A stretch of 33,833 nucleotides of DNA from contig PXDC01000105.1 in NCBI GenBank assembly GCA_003565135.1, positions 1-33,833 on the forward strand. The letters run 5' to 3'. The DNA comes from Verrucomicrobiota bacterium. GTDB taxonomy: Bacteria; Verrucomicrobiota; Verrucomicrobiia; Opitutales; T3Sed10-336. This document shows positions 1-8,686 of the stretch, piece after piece (within the stretch, counting starts at the first letter, position 1; the number at the start of each line of letters is the position of its first letter). The notes beneath the pieces are model-generated. The model was given only the letters and a program-made list of their open reading frames with translations, was not told the origin of the DNA and ran no database searches. The translations under genes were made by a program, and so were the position numbers.

Positions 1-1561
1 TGCCCGTCAGCACGAGCCGGTGGCGCGCCTCGATGGAGTAACAGGCCCGGGAAATCTTGGAGTCGGGATTCTTGATCCACTGGCCCTCGTCCAGGACCGC
101 GTACCCGAAACGCACCTGCCCGAGTAACTCGGCATGCCGGCGGAGCTGGGCGTAACTGGCCAACCAGACGCCCGGTTGCCGGTTGGTGACAAAATCGTTG
201 CCGGATTTGAGCACGTGGATCGGTCTGCCCGGGGCGAAGCGATTCCATTCGTTGGCCCAGACCGGCACCACGCTGGCCGGCCCCACCACCAGATGGCGCT
301 CTTCCTCGACCGGCCGTGCCTCCAGCAGCGAGATCACCTGGAGCGTTTTGCCCAGCCCCATTTCATCCGCCAGCAAAGCGTGGCATTCGTGACGGCACAT
401 GTGGGCGAGCCACTCGACGCCCCGTTTCTGGTACGGCCGGAGGATTTTCGGCAGGCCGCGGATTTTTCCCGGCTCGCTCCTGAAGGCCTCCCGCCACTTC
501 TCGATGGCCGGACTGAGCTGCAACCCGATGCGGTTTTCGAGGGAAAAAAGGGAAAAGAGCAGGTAGCGCGCACGGGCGTCCGCATGCCCGTTTCCCTCGG
601 GCGAGCGCCAGCGCCTGACCGTTTCCAGGGTTTCGCCGGAAAGTTCGACCAGTCCCGTGTCGGGCAGAAAAACCGGTCCCCCCTGGGCGCGAAACAGGCG
701 TTCCGCCTCGTCGTCGCCGAGCAGCCGCTCGCCCGAGCGGAAGATCCATTTCAGGCTCAGACCGCCCCCCTGGGCACCGTTGCGCGAAGCTCCCGACTCG
801 CCCGCTTCCACCGTGACCTCCACCCGGCGGATCCCGTCCATCATCTTTTGAGCGACCGGACTCAATTCGATCTGGAAGTAGCGTCGCCAGACCGGCAAAT
901 CGTGTTCGAGGAAGGACGGGACGCGCGCCATTTCCGGCAGGGCGTAGGCGTTCTGATCCTTATCGAAACTGAATTGGGCCTTGCGGGCGAGCGACGCGAG
1001 GCGAATCAATTTCTCCCGCTCGGCATCGATCAGGTGGCCGTTGCCGTTGAGAAGAGCGGGCTCGTGACCGGAGGATTCCTGCCAGAAAGCCTGAAACTCC
1101 AGTTTGTCGGCCAGGGCCTCGAAACGAAGGCACAGGGGCCGCGCCGGTCTCTGGGTCTGCTTGATCTCCACCGACGGAGCCGGTTTCCGCGCCTCCGCCC
1201 CGCGGCTCAGGGTGTCGTCCTCCAGCGCGCCGACTTCGTCCGCCACCAACTCCTCGATTTCGTAAATCCCCGCCACCGCGATGGCCTGCCCGACGTCCGA
1301 ATCGTCCACCGAAGCCCTTACGCGGACGGTGGACTCCTCCCATTCGACCACGGCGTAACACGCCTTGCCGTCCATTTTGGTGTGCACGATCCCCTGCCCG
1401 ATTTCCAGTTCCACTTCCCGGATGACCCCATCGCGGTACCATTCGCGCCCCTGGCGCAGCACGGATTCGGAAAAGTCGCCTTCCCAGTCGGCGGTCAGCT
1501 TCCCAAACCAGAATTCCAGGGAATGAGGGTTGTATATGCGCTTAGGTCCGTGCACCTGCAT
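1..1561 (-). CDS. SNF2-family DEAD/DEAH-box helicase, C-terminal part beyond the window edge
   Basis: About 520 codons of an open frame read leftward from an ATG at 1561 and leave the window at base 1 without a stop. The N-terminal ~370 residues are an acidic, helicase-associated region with no recognised zinc finger. It is followed by the SNF2 core: PYQKRGVEWL just upstream of the Walker A box ADEMGLGKT (about residues 398-406), then VVGPASVVPVWANEW, and the Walker B/motif II box as LDEGQWIKNP near residue 490, ending at RLVLTG (motif III). DEGQ in place of DEAQ or DEAH is a mild variant. Family members are ATP-driven double-stranded DNA translocases; the substrate of bacterial stand-alone copies is mostly unknown. 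It is divergent from mutS with about 210 bp between the starts. The ATG is the first good start after an in-frame stop at 1580-1582; no clear ribosome binding site is visible. Confidence 0.9.
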   Translation of the reverse strand, partial: MQVHGPKRIYNPHSLEFWFGKLTADWEGDFSESVLRQGREWYRDGVIREVELEIGQGIVHTKMDGKACYAVVEWEESTVRVRASVDDSDVGQAIAVAGIYEIEELVADEVGALEDDTLSRGAEARKPAPSVEIKQTQRPARPLCLRFEALADKLEFQAFWQESSGHEPALLNGNGHLIDAEREKLIRLASLARKAQFSFDKDQNAYALPEMARVPSFLEHDLPVWRRYFQIELSPVAQKMMDGIRRVEVTVEAGESGASRNGAQGGGLSLKWIFRSGERLLGDDEAERLFRAQGGPVFLPDTGLVELSGETLETVRRWRSPEGNGHADARARYLLFSLFSLENRIGLQLSPAIEKWREAFRSEPGKIRGLPKILRPYQKRGVEWLAHMCRHECHALLADEMGLGKTLQVISLLEARPVEEERHLVVGPASVVPVWANEWNRFAPGRPIHVLKSGNDFVTNRQPGVWLASYAQLRRHAELLGQVRFGYAVLDEGQWIKNPDSKISRACYSIEARHRLVLTG

Positions 1562-1736
1562 AGATAAAGCCTGCAATGATCACAGCTCCGACCCGGTCCG
1601 GGCAACTCCTTTTTTTGTTAAAGATTTCCGAAAATCGAAACGGCTCCCGCGGGCGGGACGGGGATGCGCCCGGCTCCGTCGATCCGCGGTTCCGGAGGGC
1701 AATCGAGCGCAAGGGCCGTCGATCACGCCTAAAACC

Positions 1737-1766
1737 TTGCTCTCCCCGAACATCCTCCGAGATAAA
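1737..1766 (+). promoter_or_regulatory. Putative mutS promoter
   Basis: TTGCTC (1737-1742), an 18-base spacer and GATAAA (1761-1766) resemble -35 and -10 boxes. The expected transcription start falls on or next to the mutS ATG at 1773, which would make the message leaderless. Read by eye only. Confidence 0.4.
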
Positions 1767-1772
1767 GTCCCC

Positions 1773-4349
1773 ATGGCGAAAGAAACGGCAAAAGGCAAAG
1801 CGACGCCCATGATGGAGCAGTACACCGAGGTCAAACGGGGGCTCCCGCCCGGCACCCTGCTCCTTTTTCGACTCGGAGATTTCTACGAGATGTTCCACGA
1901 AGACGCCGAAGAAGGCGCACGCCTGCTGGGAATCACGCTGACCCAGCGCCAGGGGACCCCCATGGCGGGCATCCCCTACCACGCCGCCGAAACCTACATC
2001 GGCAAAGCGCTCGCTGCCGGTCGCAAAGTCGCCCTTTGCGATCAGGTGGAGACCCCGCGTCCCGGAAAACTGGTCAAACGCTCCCTCACCCGGATCATCA
2101 CCCCCGGAACCGCCATCGAACCGGCCCAGGTGGACGCGGATGAAAACCGTTTCATCCTCGCCCTCGACCGCGACAAGGAGGGCTGGCAGGCCGCCTGGAT
2201 GGACCTGTCCACGGGAGACTTCACCCTGTCCAGCAACCGCCACCTTCCGGACCTGCTCCCGGTGATCACCGCCATCCAGCCGCGCGAATTCGTGCTGCCG
2301 GAGGGGCGGGCCGCGGAATGGCGGGAGCAAAGGGACGACGACGTACCCGGTCTGGAACAACTGGTTCCCATGCTCGCCGAGCGACCGGCCACCGACCTCC
2401 CGGCTTTCCATTTCGACCGCGCCTCCGGGGCCCGCGGCGTGGCCGAGGCGCTCAAGGTCCTCAACCTGGAGGGATTCGGCCTCGACGACACCCACCCGGC
2501 CCTGGGGGCGGCCGGCGCCCTGGTCCACTACGTCACGGAGAATCTCTGCGCCCGCCCGGAAAACCTGAGGCGGTTGCGCGAATACCGCTGCGACCGATCC
2601 CTCCTGCTCGATCCCGCCACCCTGCGCAATCTCGAGATTTTCCAGTCCGCCGGCGGCGGCCGCGAGGGCTCCCTCGCCGGTGCCCTCGACGAGACCGTCA
2701 CCGCCGCCGGCGCCCGACTGCTCAACGAGGTCCTCGCCAGCCCGCCCCTGGACCTGGCCGAGCTGCGGCGTCGCCAGACCTGCGTGGGCGAACTCCTCGA
2801 CGTCCCCGGGGAAACCCGCCACCTGCGCGAACACCTCCGGTCGGTCCGCGATATTCCCCGCATCCTCGGCCGCCTCCAGAACCGTCTCCGGAATCCCCGG
2901 GAGCTCGGGGGTGTTCGCGAGACCCTCCATCAGCTCCCGCAGATCCGCCGCCTTCTCGACACCGTTTCGGGTGCCGCCCTGGACTCGGTGCGCGATCCGC
3001 TGGCCGATTTTCCCGATTTGCGCGATCTGCTGGACCGGGCCCTGCGGGACGAACTGCCCGGCCAGTTGACCGACGGCGGTTACATCCGGCCGGGTTATGA
3101 CGAGGAACTCGACCGCCTGCTCAGCCTCACTTCCAACAACAAGACCTGGTTGGCCGAACTCGAACGAACCGAACAGGAACGGACGGGTATCAAGAAACTC
3201 CGCGTTCGCTTCAACAACGCCTTCGGCTACTATATCGAGGTCACCCGGGCCAACCTGCACCTCGTCCCCGACAATTACATCCGCAAACAGACCACGGTCA
3301 ACACGGAGCGCTTCTACACCGAGGAACTCAAACAGAAGGAAAAGGAGATTTTCCACGCCGAGGAGAATGCGCGTTCCCGCGAGACCGAACTTTTCCACAC
3401 CCTGGTCGAAGCCGTCCTCCGGGAGGAGTCCGGTCTCCGGAAATGCGCCGCCGCCCTGGCCGAACTCGACCTGTTCCTCGGCTGGGCGGTTCTGGCCCGG
3501 GAGTGGAATTACTGCCGCCCGGAATTGGACGAGGAAACCGGGCTCGCTATCACCGAGGGCCGCCACCCGGTGGTGGAGCAAACCATCCGCCGGAGCCCGT
3601 CCGGCCTGGCCGGCAGTTTTGCCTTCGTTCCCAACGACACCGCGCTGCATTCCTCCGGCGACCAGATCATGCTCATTACCGGGCCCAACATGGCGGGCAA
3701 ATCCACCTACATCCGGCAGGTGGCCCTCATCACCCTGATGGCCCAGGTCGGTTGCTGGGTGCCGGCCACCCAGTGCCGCATCGGGCTGGTCGATCGCATT
3801 TTCTCCCGGGTCGGCGCCAGCGATGAACTGGCCCGGGGCAACTCAACCTTCATGGTGGAGATGAACGAAACCGCCAATATCCTCAACAACGCGACGGGCC
3901 GCAGCCTCATCATTCTCGACGAGATCGGTCGCGGCACCAGCACCTACGACGGCCTGAGCATCGCCTGGGCGGTGGTGGAGAATCTTCACCGGGCGGACGG
4001 GTCCGGACCCCGAACCCTCTTCGCCACCCACTACCACGAACTCACCCAGCTGGAACGCTCCCTCGATCGCCTGCGCAACTACTCGGTTTCGGTCAAGGAA
4101 TGGAACGATGAAATCATCTTTGTCCGCCAGGTCATTCCGGGACCGGCCGACCGCAGTTACGGGATCCAGGTCGCCCGGCTGGCGGGCCTTCCGCTCGCGG
4201 TCATCAACCGGGCCAAGGAAATCCTGGACCGTCTCGAATCGGACGATACCGCCGCCATTCCCCCGCCGGCAAACGAATCCCCCGGTCCCCGGCGCAAACC
4301 GGGGGTCAAAAAAAAGGAATCCGGCGAGAACCAGCTCTCCCTTTTTTAA
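1773..4349 (+). CDS. mutS: DNA mismatch repair protein MutS
   Basis: An 858-residue protein of normal MutS1 length. It recognises base mismatches and small loops and recruits MutL in an ATP-dependent way. The N-terminus carries the mismatch-reading domain (TPMMEQY, then FRLGDFYEMF, which holds the Phe-x-Glu wedge motif). The ATPase end shows TGPNMAGKST (Walker A, about 636-645), DEIGRGTSTYDG (Walker B and signature, from about residue 716) and ATHYHEL. The last residues, QLSLF, match the canonical beta-clamp-binding pentapeptide. The frame stays open upstream to 1530, but that extension looks non-coding and overlaps the divergent helicase start. The ATG at 1773 gives the usual family N-terminus and is correctly placed behind a promoter-like sequence. 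Confidence 0.97.
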   Translation: MAKETAKGKATPMMEQYTEVKRGLPPGTLLLFRLGDFYEMFHEDAEEGARLLGITLTQRQGTPMAGIPYHAAETYIGKALAAGRKVALCDQVETPRPGKLVKRSLTRIITPGTAIEPAQVDADENRFILALDRDKEGWQAAWMDLSTGDFTLSSNRHLPDLLPVITAIQPREFVLPEGRAAEWREQRDDDVPGLEQLVPMLAERPATDLPAFHFDRASGARGVAEALKVLNLEGFGLDDTHPALGAAGALVHYVTENLCARPENLRRLREYRCDRSLLLDPATLRNLEIFQSAGGGREGSLAGALDETVTAAGARLLNEVLASPPLDLAELRRRQTCVGELLDVPGETRHLREHLRSVRDIPRILGRLQNRLRNPRELGGVRETLHQLPQIRRLLDTVSGAALDSVRDPLADFPDLRDLLDRALRDELPGQLTDGGYIRPGYDEELDRLLSLTSNNKTWLAELERTEQERTGIKKLRVRFNNAFGYYIEVTRANLHLVPDNYIRKQTTVNTERFYTEELKQKEKEIFHAEENARSRETELFHTLVEAVLREESGLRKCAAALAELDLFLGWAVLAREWNYCRPELDEETGLAITEGRHPVVEQTIRRSPSGLAGSFAFVPNDTALHSSGDQIMLITGPNMAGKSTYIRQVALITLMAQVGCWVPATQCRIGLVDRIFSRVGASDELARGNSTFMVEMNETANILNNATGRSLIILDEIGRGTSTYDGLSIAWAVVENLHRADGSGPRTLFATHYHELTQLERSLDRLRNYSVSVKEWNDEIIFVRQVIPGPADRSYGIQVARLAGLPLAVINRAKEILDRLESDDTAAIPPPANESPGPRRKPGVKKKESGENQLSLF

Positions 4350-4359
4350 TTAGGCGGGA

Positions 4360-4393
4360 ACGTTTTCCCGGTAATGACCCGGGGGAAAAACGT
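4360..4393 (+). terminator. Imperfect hairpin after mutS
   Basis: ACGTTTT-CCC pairs with GGG-A-AAAACGT around a short loop, giving roughly twelve pairs with bulges just after the mutS stop. There is no T tract, so termination here is only a possibility. Confidence 0.3.
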
Positions 4394-4504
4394 CGAGTCG
4401 TGCTTGGATGGCAAGGTTCAAATGCGACGCGGGGGAACGATGCCGACCCGGGCGCAAAATTCAGTCAGAGTGTGGCATTTCCATGACTAATATTTACATT
4501 TCTT

Positions 4505-4548
4505 TTGCCTAATAACGATTTGACAATATGGAACTTCACGGTTTGAAG
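4505..4548 (+). promoter_or_regulatory. Possible promoter of the Hcp-like gene pair
   Basis: The 207-bp gap after mutS becomes AT-rich near its right end. Two overlapping readings are possible. One is TTGCCT (4505-4510), 16 bases, TATGGA (4527-4532). The other is a consensus TTGACA (4520-4525), 17 bases, and a poor TTGAAG (4543-4548). Both leave a very short leader before the ATG at 4557. Confidence 0.35.
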
Positions 4549-4556
4549 TTTTTGGC

Positions 4557-5129
4557 ATGAAACTCCGACCTTCCGCCGTTACCGGGCTTCTCGCCCTTTC
4601 AGCGCCCCTGACCACCGTTTACGTCACTCCCGCCCACGCCGCATTCGACGCTTTTCTCAAGATCGATGGGGTCGATGGCGAGGCTACGGATGAACGGCAC
4701 CGCGATGAGATAGAAGTTTTCTCCTGGTCGTGGGGCGCCGCCAACCGTGAGGCGGTGGGCGGGACCGGCCCGGCCGTCTCGGAAATCACTGTCACCAAGC
4801 AACTGGACAAATCCTCGCCGCTCCTTTTTCTGAAAACCGCCCGCGGCGAACCGGCGGAGAAAGTCGTTCTGCGCCTCGCCGATGTCCGTTATGAGGGCGA
4901 AGCTCCCGTCTTTTACGAAATCGTCATGGAGGACGTGCTCGTGACGAGCATTGAAAGCGGCGCCCGCACGGATGACGAACGGTTGACCGAAAACATTACC
5001 CTCAATTTCAGCTCCGTCCGGTTCTCGTTTGCCAACCGCGACGACGAGGGGCGTTACATCGACCTGGAAAGAGACGAGGAACCGATCCGGGTCACGATTG
5101 ACAACCCCGAGCGGGAGCGCCCCCATTAA
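4557..5129 (+). CDS. Exported Hcp-family (type VI tube-like) protein
   Basis: A 190-residue protein with a signal peptide (residues 1-28, cleavage probably after AHA). The rest has the whole Hcp/DUF796 pattern: FDAFLKIDGVDGEATDE, then EIEVFSWSWG, ITVTKQLDKSSPLLFLKTARGE, a V-R-L strand, EIVMEDVLVTSIESG and the closing ITLNFSSVRFSF. Hcp proteins form hexameric rings that stack into the type VI secretion tube. True tube subunits lack a signal peptide, and no type VI gene lies within this window, so this is more likely a secreted ring or scaffold protein built on the same fold. It is followed after 4 bases by a diverged relative. Fold assignment is strong; function is unknown. Confidence 0.85.
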   Translation: MKLRPSAVTGLLALSAPLTTVYVTPAHAAFDAFLKIDGVDGEATDERHRDEIEVFSWSWGAANREAVGGTGPAVSEITVTKQLDKSSPLLFLKTARGEPAEKVVLRLADVRYEGEAPVFYEIVMEDVLVTSIESGARTDDERLTENITLNFSSVRFSFANRDDEGRYIDLERDEEPIRVTIDNPERERPH

Positions 5130-5133
5130 GGCG

Positions 5134-5916
5134 ATGCAAACGCGCGGGCCACTCGCCGGAATCCTGGTTGCGCTCGTGCTTCCGGGATACGCCCTGGCCG
5201 AGTCCGCCTGGGTGCGATTCGATCCGGATCTGCCCGGTGACGCCGCCGCCGAAGTCCGTTCCGGCTGGAGTGTCGTCGAGGGCTTCGGTCTGGATTCCGT
5301 GCTGGCCCAGGGACAGCCGGGGTCGTTCATACTCACACGACCGGCCGACCGCAGCACCGGCCCCCTTTCCGCGGCATTGACCGACGGCCGTACCTTCCCG
5401 CGCGTCGACATCGATATCGCTTCGGTCGGAAAGGATTCCGACGATTCACCGCGGGCTGTCCGGGTCAGACTCGAAGAGGTCGTCCTTCTCTCCCAGGGCC
5501 TCGAATGGAGAGGACCCGGCGAATCGCCGCGGGAAATGCTGGAACTGGGCTTTCGCTCCATCACCTACGCCTATTACCTCCCCGAAGCGGATGCGGGCGG
5601 AACCTTTCTTCACTTTGATTATGAGACCCTCGAGGGCGAGGCCGGCGCCTTTACCGACGAAGATCCGATCGACGGCCGCGGCGGCGACCCGGTCGCCCCC
5701 CCGTTCCAGGTCCGCCTGGACCGTTTCGACAGCGCAGCCGGCACCATGAAACTTTCCTGGGACAGCGAGGAGGGCACCGACTACACGATCGAATGGACGC
5801 CCGACCTGGTTGCTCCCTTTGAAGCGATCGAAACCATCCGGGCGGAAGATTCCGAAACGGAGTTTGAAATTCCGGTCGAGGGCCCCACCGGTTTTTACCG
5901 GATCCGGATCGATTGA
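5134..5916 (+). CDS. Exported diverged Hcp-like protein with a C-terminal module
   Basis: A 260-residue protein starting at the ATG four bases after the previous stop, with a signal peptide ending near ALA. Residues ~24-155 align by eye with the upstream Hcp-like protein: WVRFDPDLPGD for the first strand, SFILTRPADRSTGPLSAAL for the TKQLDKSSP block, RVRLEEVVLLSQ for the MEDVLVTS strand, and LELGFRSITYAYY for the closing strand. The last ~70 residues form a second, beta-rich module (MKLSWDSEEGTDYTIEWT ... FYRIRI), of a kind that ends many secreted verrucomicrobial proteins and is also seen at the end of the subtilase at 27057. Its TGA overlaps the next ATG, implying translational coupling. No function is known. 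Confidence 0.75.
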   Translation: MQTRGPLAGILVALVLPGYALAESAWVRFDPDLPGDAAAEVRSGWSVVEGFGLDSVLAQGQPGSFILTRPADRSTGPLSAALTDGRTFPRVDIDIASVGKDSDDSPRAVRVRLEEVVLLSQGLEWRGPGESPREMLELGFRSITYAYYLPEADAGGTFLHFDYETLEGEAGAFTDEDPIDGRGGDPVAPPFQVRLDRFDSAAGTMKLSWDSEEGTDYTIEWTPDLVAPFEAIETIRAEDSETEFEIPVEGPTGFYRIRID

Positions 5917-7409
5917 TGGCACCCGCGCTCTTTCGGGATCTCCCCTCATGGAGCCCAAGGGAATTCAGACGGTCACTCGCCGGGGCGGGCTTTAACGCCG
6001 AAGCGATCGACAACCTGATTCCCGGACTCGGCAGCGCTCAAAACGAACGGGCCATGACGGCTGCGCAGGCCTGCCTTGCCGGGGATGATACACCCCTCGC
6101 CACGGCCATCCGGCTGTTCCTGCTGGCCGATAACGTCCCGCTGGAACCGGTGATGAATCTCTTCGGCTGGCAGGTCACCGAACTGACCCGCCTGGGTCTG
6201 CTCAAGCAGGGAAACGGGGGTATTTGTTCCCGCGTCCGTGTCACGCCGGTCGAAGAAGACCTGGTGGCCGCCGATTTTCCCCGCCGCCAGATTGAACATC
6301 CGGATGATTTTGTCATGGGTGTCGGACCGGCCACCCGCCAGTTGGATGCGCTCACCCCCCGCCTTAAATCCGGGCGGGCACTGGAGGTCGGGTGCGGCAT
6401 CGCCTGGCTCGGCGCCCGACTGGCACGCGCCGGGGCGACCGTGACCGCATCCGACATCAATCCGCGCGCACTGGAACTCGCCGCGTTCAACGCCCGGTTA
6501 TGCGGAACCGAAGGGATCGACCTGCGCCGGGGATCCCTTTTCGAGCCGGTGGAAGGCGAAGCCCCCTTCGATATTATCGCCTGCAACCCCCCCTTTGTCC
6601 AGACTCCGGACAGCACGCTCACCTACCGCGACTCGCCCTCAGGCAACGCCTTCTGCCGCGAGCTTGTGGCCGGTCTGCCCGAGCGCCTCGCTCCGGGCGG
6701 GTTGGCCGTGGTGTTGCTCAACTGGGGGCACCGGGACGACGAGGATTGGAGCACCGCCCCCCTGTCTTGGCTTTCAGGATACGGTCTGCAGATCTGGCTG
6801 AACCGTTCCGACTGTGCCGGACCCGCCGAATACGCCTGGCGCTGGCTCCAGGGAGATCCCCGATTCGCGGAGCCACAAGCTGCCGCCGCCGCCCTCACCC
6901 GGTGGATCGGACACTTTCGCGACCGGGGAATGCGGCGCCTGAGTGCGGGATTCCTCGCCATCCGCAAGCCGGCCGATCCGGACGAGCCCGAATGGATCCG
7001 ATCCGACTCCCGCGCCACCGGGACCCTTCCCGGCACCGCCGCCCACGACCTTCAACGCATCTTCCGGAATGAATCGTGGCTGAGGCGTGCGGGCGCGGCA
7101 TCTCCTCTCATCGACTTTCGATACTGCGCCCCCGAAGGGATACGCGGCACGGTGTCCCTGGATTTTCGGTCCGGATGGCAACGGGAGTCGATTCGGCTGC
7201 AATCGCCCGGAACCCTTTCCTACGACGGACCGGTGGATGAAAACCTCATGCGTCTGCTCGACCTGGTGCGCTCCGGAAATCCCCCGCGCGCGCTGGTCGA
7301 CGAACTGGAATCGCGAGCCCCATCCGGCAAGGTACCCGGATTGACGGATCGGGTCGATTCGCTTACCCGTGAATTGTTGCGCTACGGACTGCTCGAACCT
7401 GCCCCCTGA
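5916..7409 (+). CDS. HemK/PrmC-like class I SAM methyltransferase with N-terminal accessory domain
   Basis: A 497-residue protein. Residues ~1-135 are a helical/winged region ending in a LTRLGLLKQG segment, like the accessory domain (DUF7059 type) seen on a family of actinobacterial methyltransferases. The SAM domain follows: ALEVGCGIAWLG (motif I), TASDINPRALELA (acidic loop), and IIACNPPFVQ. NPPF is the hallmark of enzymes that methylate planar amides or exocyclic amines (glutamine, adenine, guanine). The C-terminal ~170 residues are a further conserved region of uncertain role. The ATG overlaps the stop of the secreted protein upstream (TTGATGG), so the two are probably cotranscribed although one is exported and one cytoplasmic. 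The substrate (protein glutamine, RNA or DNA) cannot be told from sequence. Confidence 0.8.
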   Translation: MAPALFRDLPSWSPREFRRSLAGAGFNAEAIDNLIPGLGSAQNERAMTAAQACLAGDDTPLATAIRLFLLADNVPLEPVMNLFGWQVTELTRLGLLKQGNGGICSRVRVTPVEEDLVAADFPRRQIEHPDDFVMGVGPATRQLDALTPRLKSGRALEVGCGIAWLGARLARAGATVTASDINPRALELAAFNARLCGTEGIDLRRGSLFEPVEGEAPFDIIACNPPFVQTPDSTLTYRDSPSGNAFCRELVAGLPERLAPGGLAVVLLNWGHRDDEDWSTAPLSWLSGYGLQIWLNRSDCAGPAEYAWRWLQGDPRFAEPQAAAAALTRWIGHFRDRGMRRLSAGFLAIRKPADPDEPEWIRSDSRATGTLPGTAAHDLQRIFRNESWLRRAGAASPLIDFRYCAPEGIRGTVSLDFRSGWQRESIRLQSPGTLSYDGPVDENLMRLLDLVRSGNPPRALVDELESRAPSGKVPGLTDRVDSLTRELLRYGLLEPAP

Positions 7410-7540
7410 AGCCGCCTGGGCCGACCGGGAGACGACAAGAATCTTCAGCTCCCGGTGGCAACGCGGCGCTGGATCATCCGGCCGCCGCAATTCCTCCGTT
7501 TTTCCTTTTCACCGCCAAAGCAATCTGCCAGCGTTCGCCG

Positions 7541-7897
7541 ATGCTGAATCTTTTTGTTTACAAATGGATCCACCTGGCCGGGGTCTTCCTCGTGTTTCTC
7601 GCCTTCGGCGGGTTGCTGGTGGAACAAAAATTCAAGCTCGCCAAACAGCGTTGGGCCAGCATTTCGCACGGTGTGGGCATGTTTCTGCTGTTGCTCGGCG
7701 GGTTCGGAATGCTGGCCCGGCTGGGCATCCACTGGCCCTGGCCCGGTTGGATCGTCCTCAAGCTCGGGATCTGGATTGTCTTCGGCTTCTGGCTCGTGGT
7801 CACCCGCCGCAACTGGCTGCCGCCCGCGGTCAGCTACACGGTCCTGTTCGGCCTCGCCCTGGCGGCCACTTATTTCGCCCTCTGGAAGCCATTTTGA
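7541..7897 (+). CDS. Small four-helix integral membrane protein
   Basis: 118 residues with four predicted membrane segments: about 3-25 (YKWIHLAGVFLVFLAFGGLL), 42-62 (HGVGMFLLLLGGFGML), 66-88 (WPGWIVLKLGIWIVFGFWLV) and 95-115. The arrangement of short loops and a His-containing first helix recalls CopD/SirB-like small membrane proteins common in this phylum, but no family-defining motif is certain. It lies 131 bp after the methyltransferase. The peptidase/ATP-grasp cluster downstream has its own promoter-like sequence, so this gene may be monocistronic. Function unknown. Confidence 0.75.
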   Translation: MLNLFVYKWIHLAGVFLVFLAFGGLLVEQKFKLAKQRWASISHGVGMFLLLLGGFGMLARLGIHWPWPGWIVLKLGIWIVFGFWLVVTRRNWLPPAVSYTVLFGLALAATYFALWKPF

Positions 7898-7936
7898 TCC
7901 GCGCGGCCGGCGGCGGAAAAAACCTGCCTTACTCTC

Positions 7937-7965
7937 TTGCCCGGCGGTGCGGGCGACGTTAGGCT
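7937..7965 (+). promoter_or_regulatory. Putative promoter of the peptidase / ATP-grasp / GCS2 operon
   Basis: TTGCCC (7937-7942), exactly 17 bases, then TAGGCT (7960-7965). The expected start near 7972 leaves about 13 bases before the ATG at 7985, with no Shine-Dalgarno sequence in that leader. Confidence 0.5.
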
Positions 7966-7984
7966 CGTTCGCACAAACACCGTC

Positions 7985-8677
7985 ATGCACCTTCCGCTCG
8001 AGATGCCCGCGCAGCCGACCGAATCGACCTGCGGGCCCACTTGCCTCCACGCCATCTACCGGTTTTACGGGCGCGATTATCCCCTCGAAAAACTGATCGA
8101 AGAAATCGAAAGGGACGAGGAAGGAGGGACCGTTTCGGTACACCTCGCCCTGCATGCTCTTCGCGAGGGGTTTCGCGCCACCACCTACTCCTACAACCTG
8201 AGGATCTTCGATCCCACCTGGTGGACTCTCGAACCCGTCGAGGTTGTGGAGAAACTGGAGCGGCGCATTCCGCTCCTGGACGATGCCAAGATGATCGAAA
8301 CGCACCGGGCCTACGTGGAATTCCTCCAGGCCGGCGGCCGGCTCCGCTTTCACGATCTGACCCCGCGCCTGGTCAACCGCCTGCTGGCCAGGGGAACCCC
8401 GATCCTGACCGGACTCAGCGCCACCTACCTTTACGAAACCGTCCGCGAGCTGCCCAACGGTCAGAACGACGATGTCGCGGGGTTCCCGGTCGGGCACTTC
8501 GTGGTGGTGAACGGGTTCGAGGAGGAGAGCGACGAAATTGTCATCTCGGACCCCTACCGCGGCAATCCTTTCAACCCGCGCGGGATCTACCGCGTGGACA
8601 CCCACCGGTTCATCAACTCGGTCATGCTCGGCATCGTTACCTACGACGCGAATCTTCTCCTCATATCCCCGGCCTGA
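7985..8677 (+). CDS. C39-like papain-fold peptidase homologue
   Basis: 230 residues, cytoplasmic (no signal peptide or membrane segment). The N-terminus holds the papain-like active site: Gln10 and Cys16 in AQPTESTCGPTC. The His is in VGHFVVVNGF (His171) and the Asp in ISDPYRG (Asp189), so a Cys-His-Asp triad with oxyanion Gln appears complete. This resembles bacteriocin-processing C39 domains but with no ABC transporter attached. The frame is open further upstream (to 7937), but that stretch overlaps the promoter-like boxes, so the ATG at 7985 is preferred. It is followed by an ATP-grasp ligase and a GCS2 ligase. In published comparative genomics of amidoligases such peptidases are linked to RimK-like ligases and are thought to trim or hydrolyse the product or precursor. 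Actual substrate unknown. Confidence 0.8.
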   Translation: MHLPLEMPAQPTESTCGPTCLHAIYRFYGRDYPLEKLIEEIERDEEGGTVSVHLALHALREGFRATTYSYNLRIFDPTWWTLEPVEVVEKLERRIPLLDDAKMIETHRAYVEFLQAGGRLRFHDLTPRLVNRLLARGTPILTGLSATYLYETVRELPNGQNDDVAGFPVGHFVVVNGFEEESDEIVISDPYRGNPFNPRGIYRVDTHRFINSVMLGIVTYDANLLLISPA

Positions 8678-8686
8678 CCCGACCCC

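Noticed and set aside
134-1567. A 477-codon plus-strand frame at the left edge
   Set aside because: It lies opposite the SNF2 helicase, which has all its core motifs on the minus strand; the plus-strand product has none.
1542-3650. A 702-codon open frame on the minus strand opposite mutS
   Set aside because: It is the antisense shadow of a GC-rich gene; mutS is fully supported by motifs, and the shadow protein has no domain.
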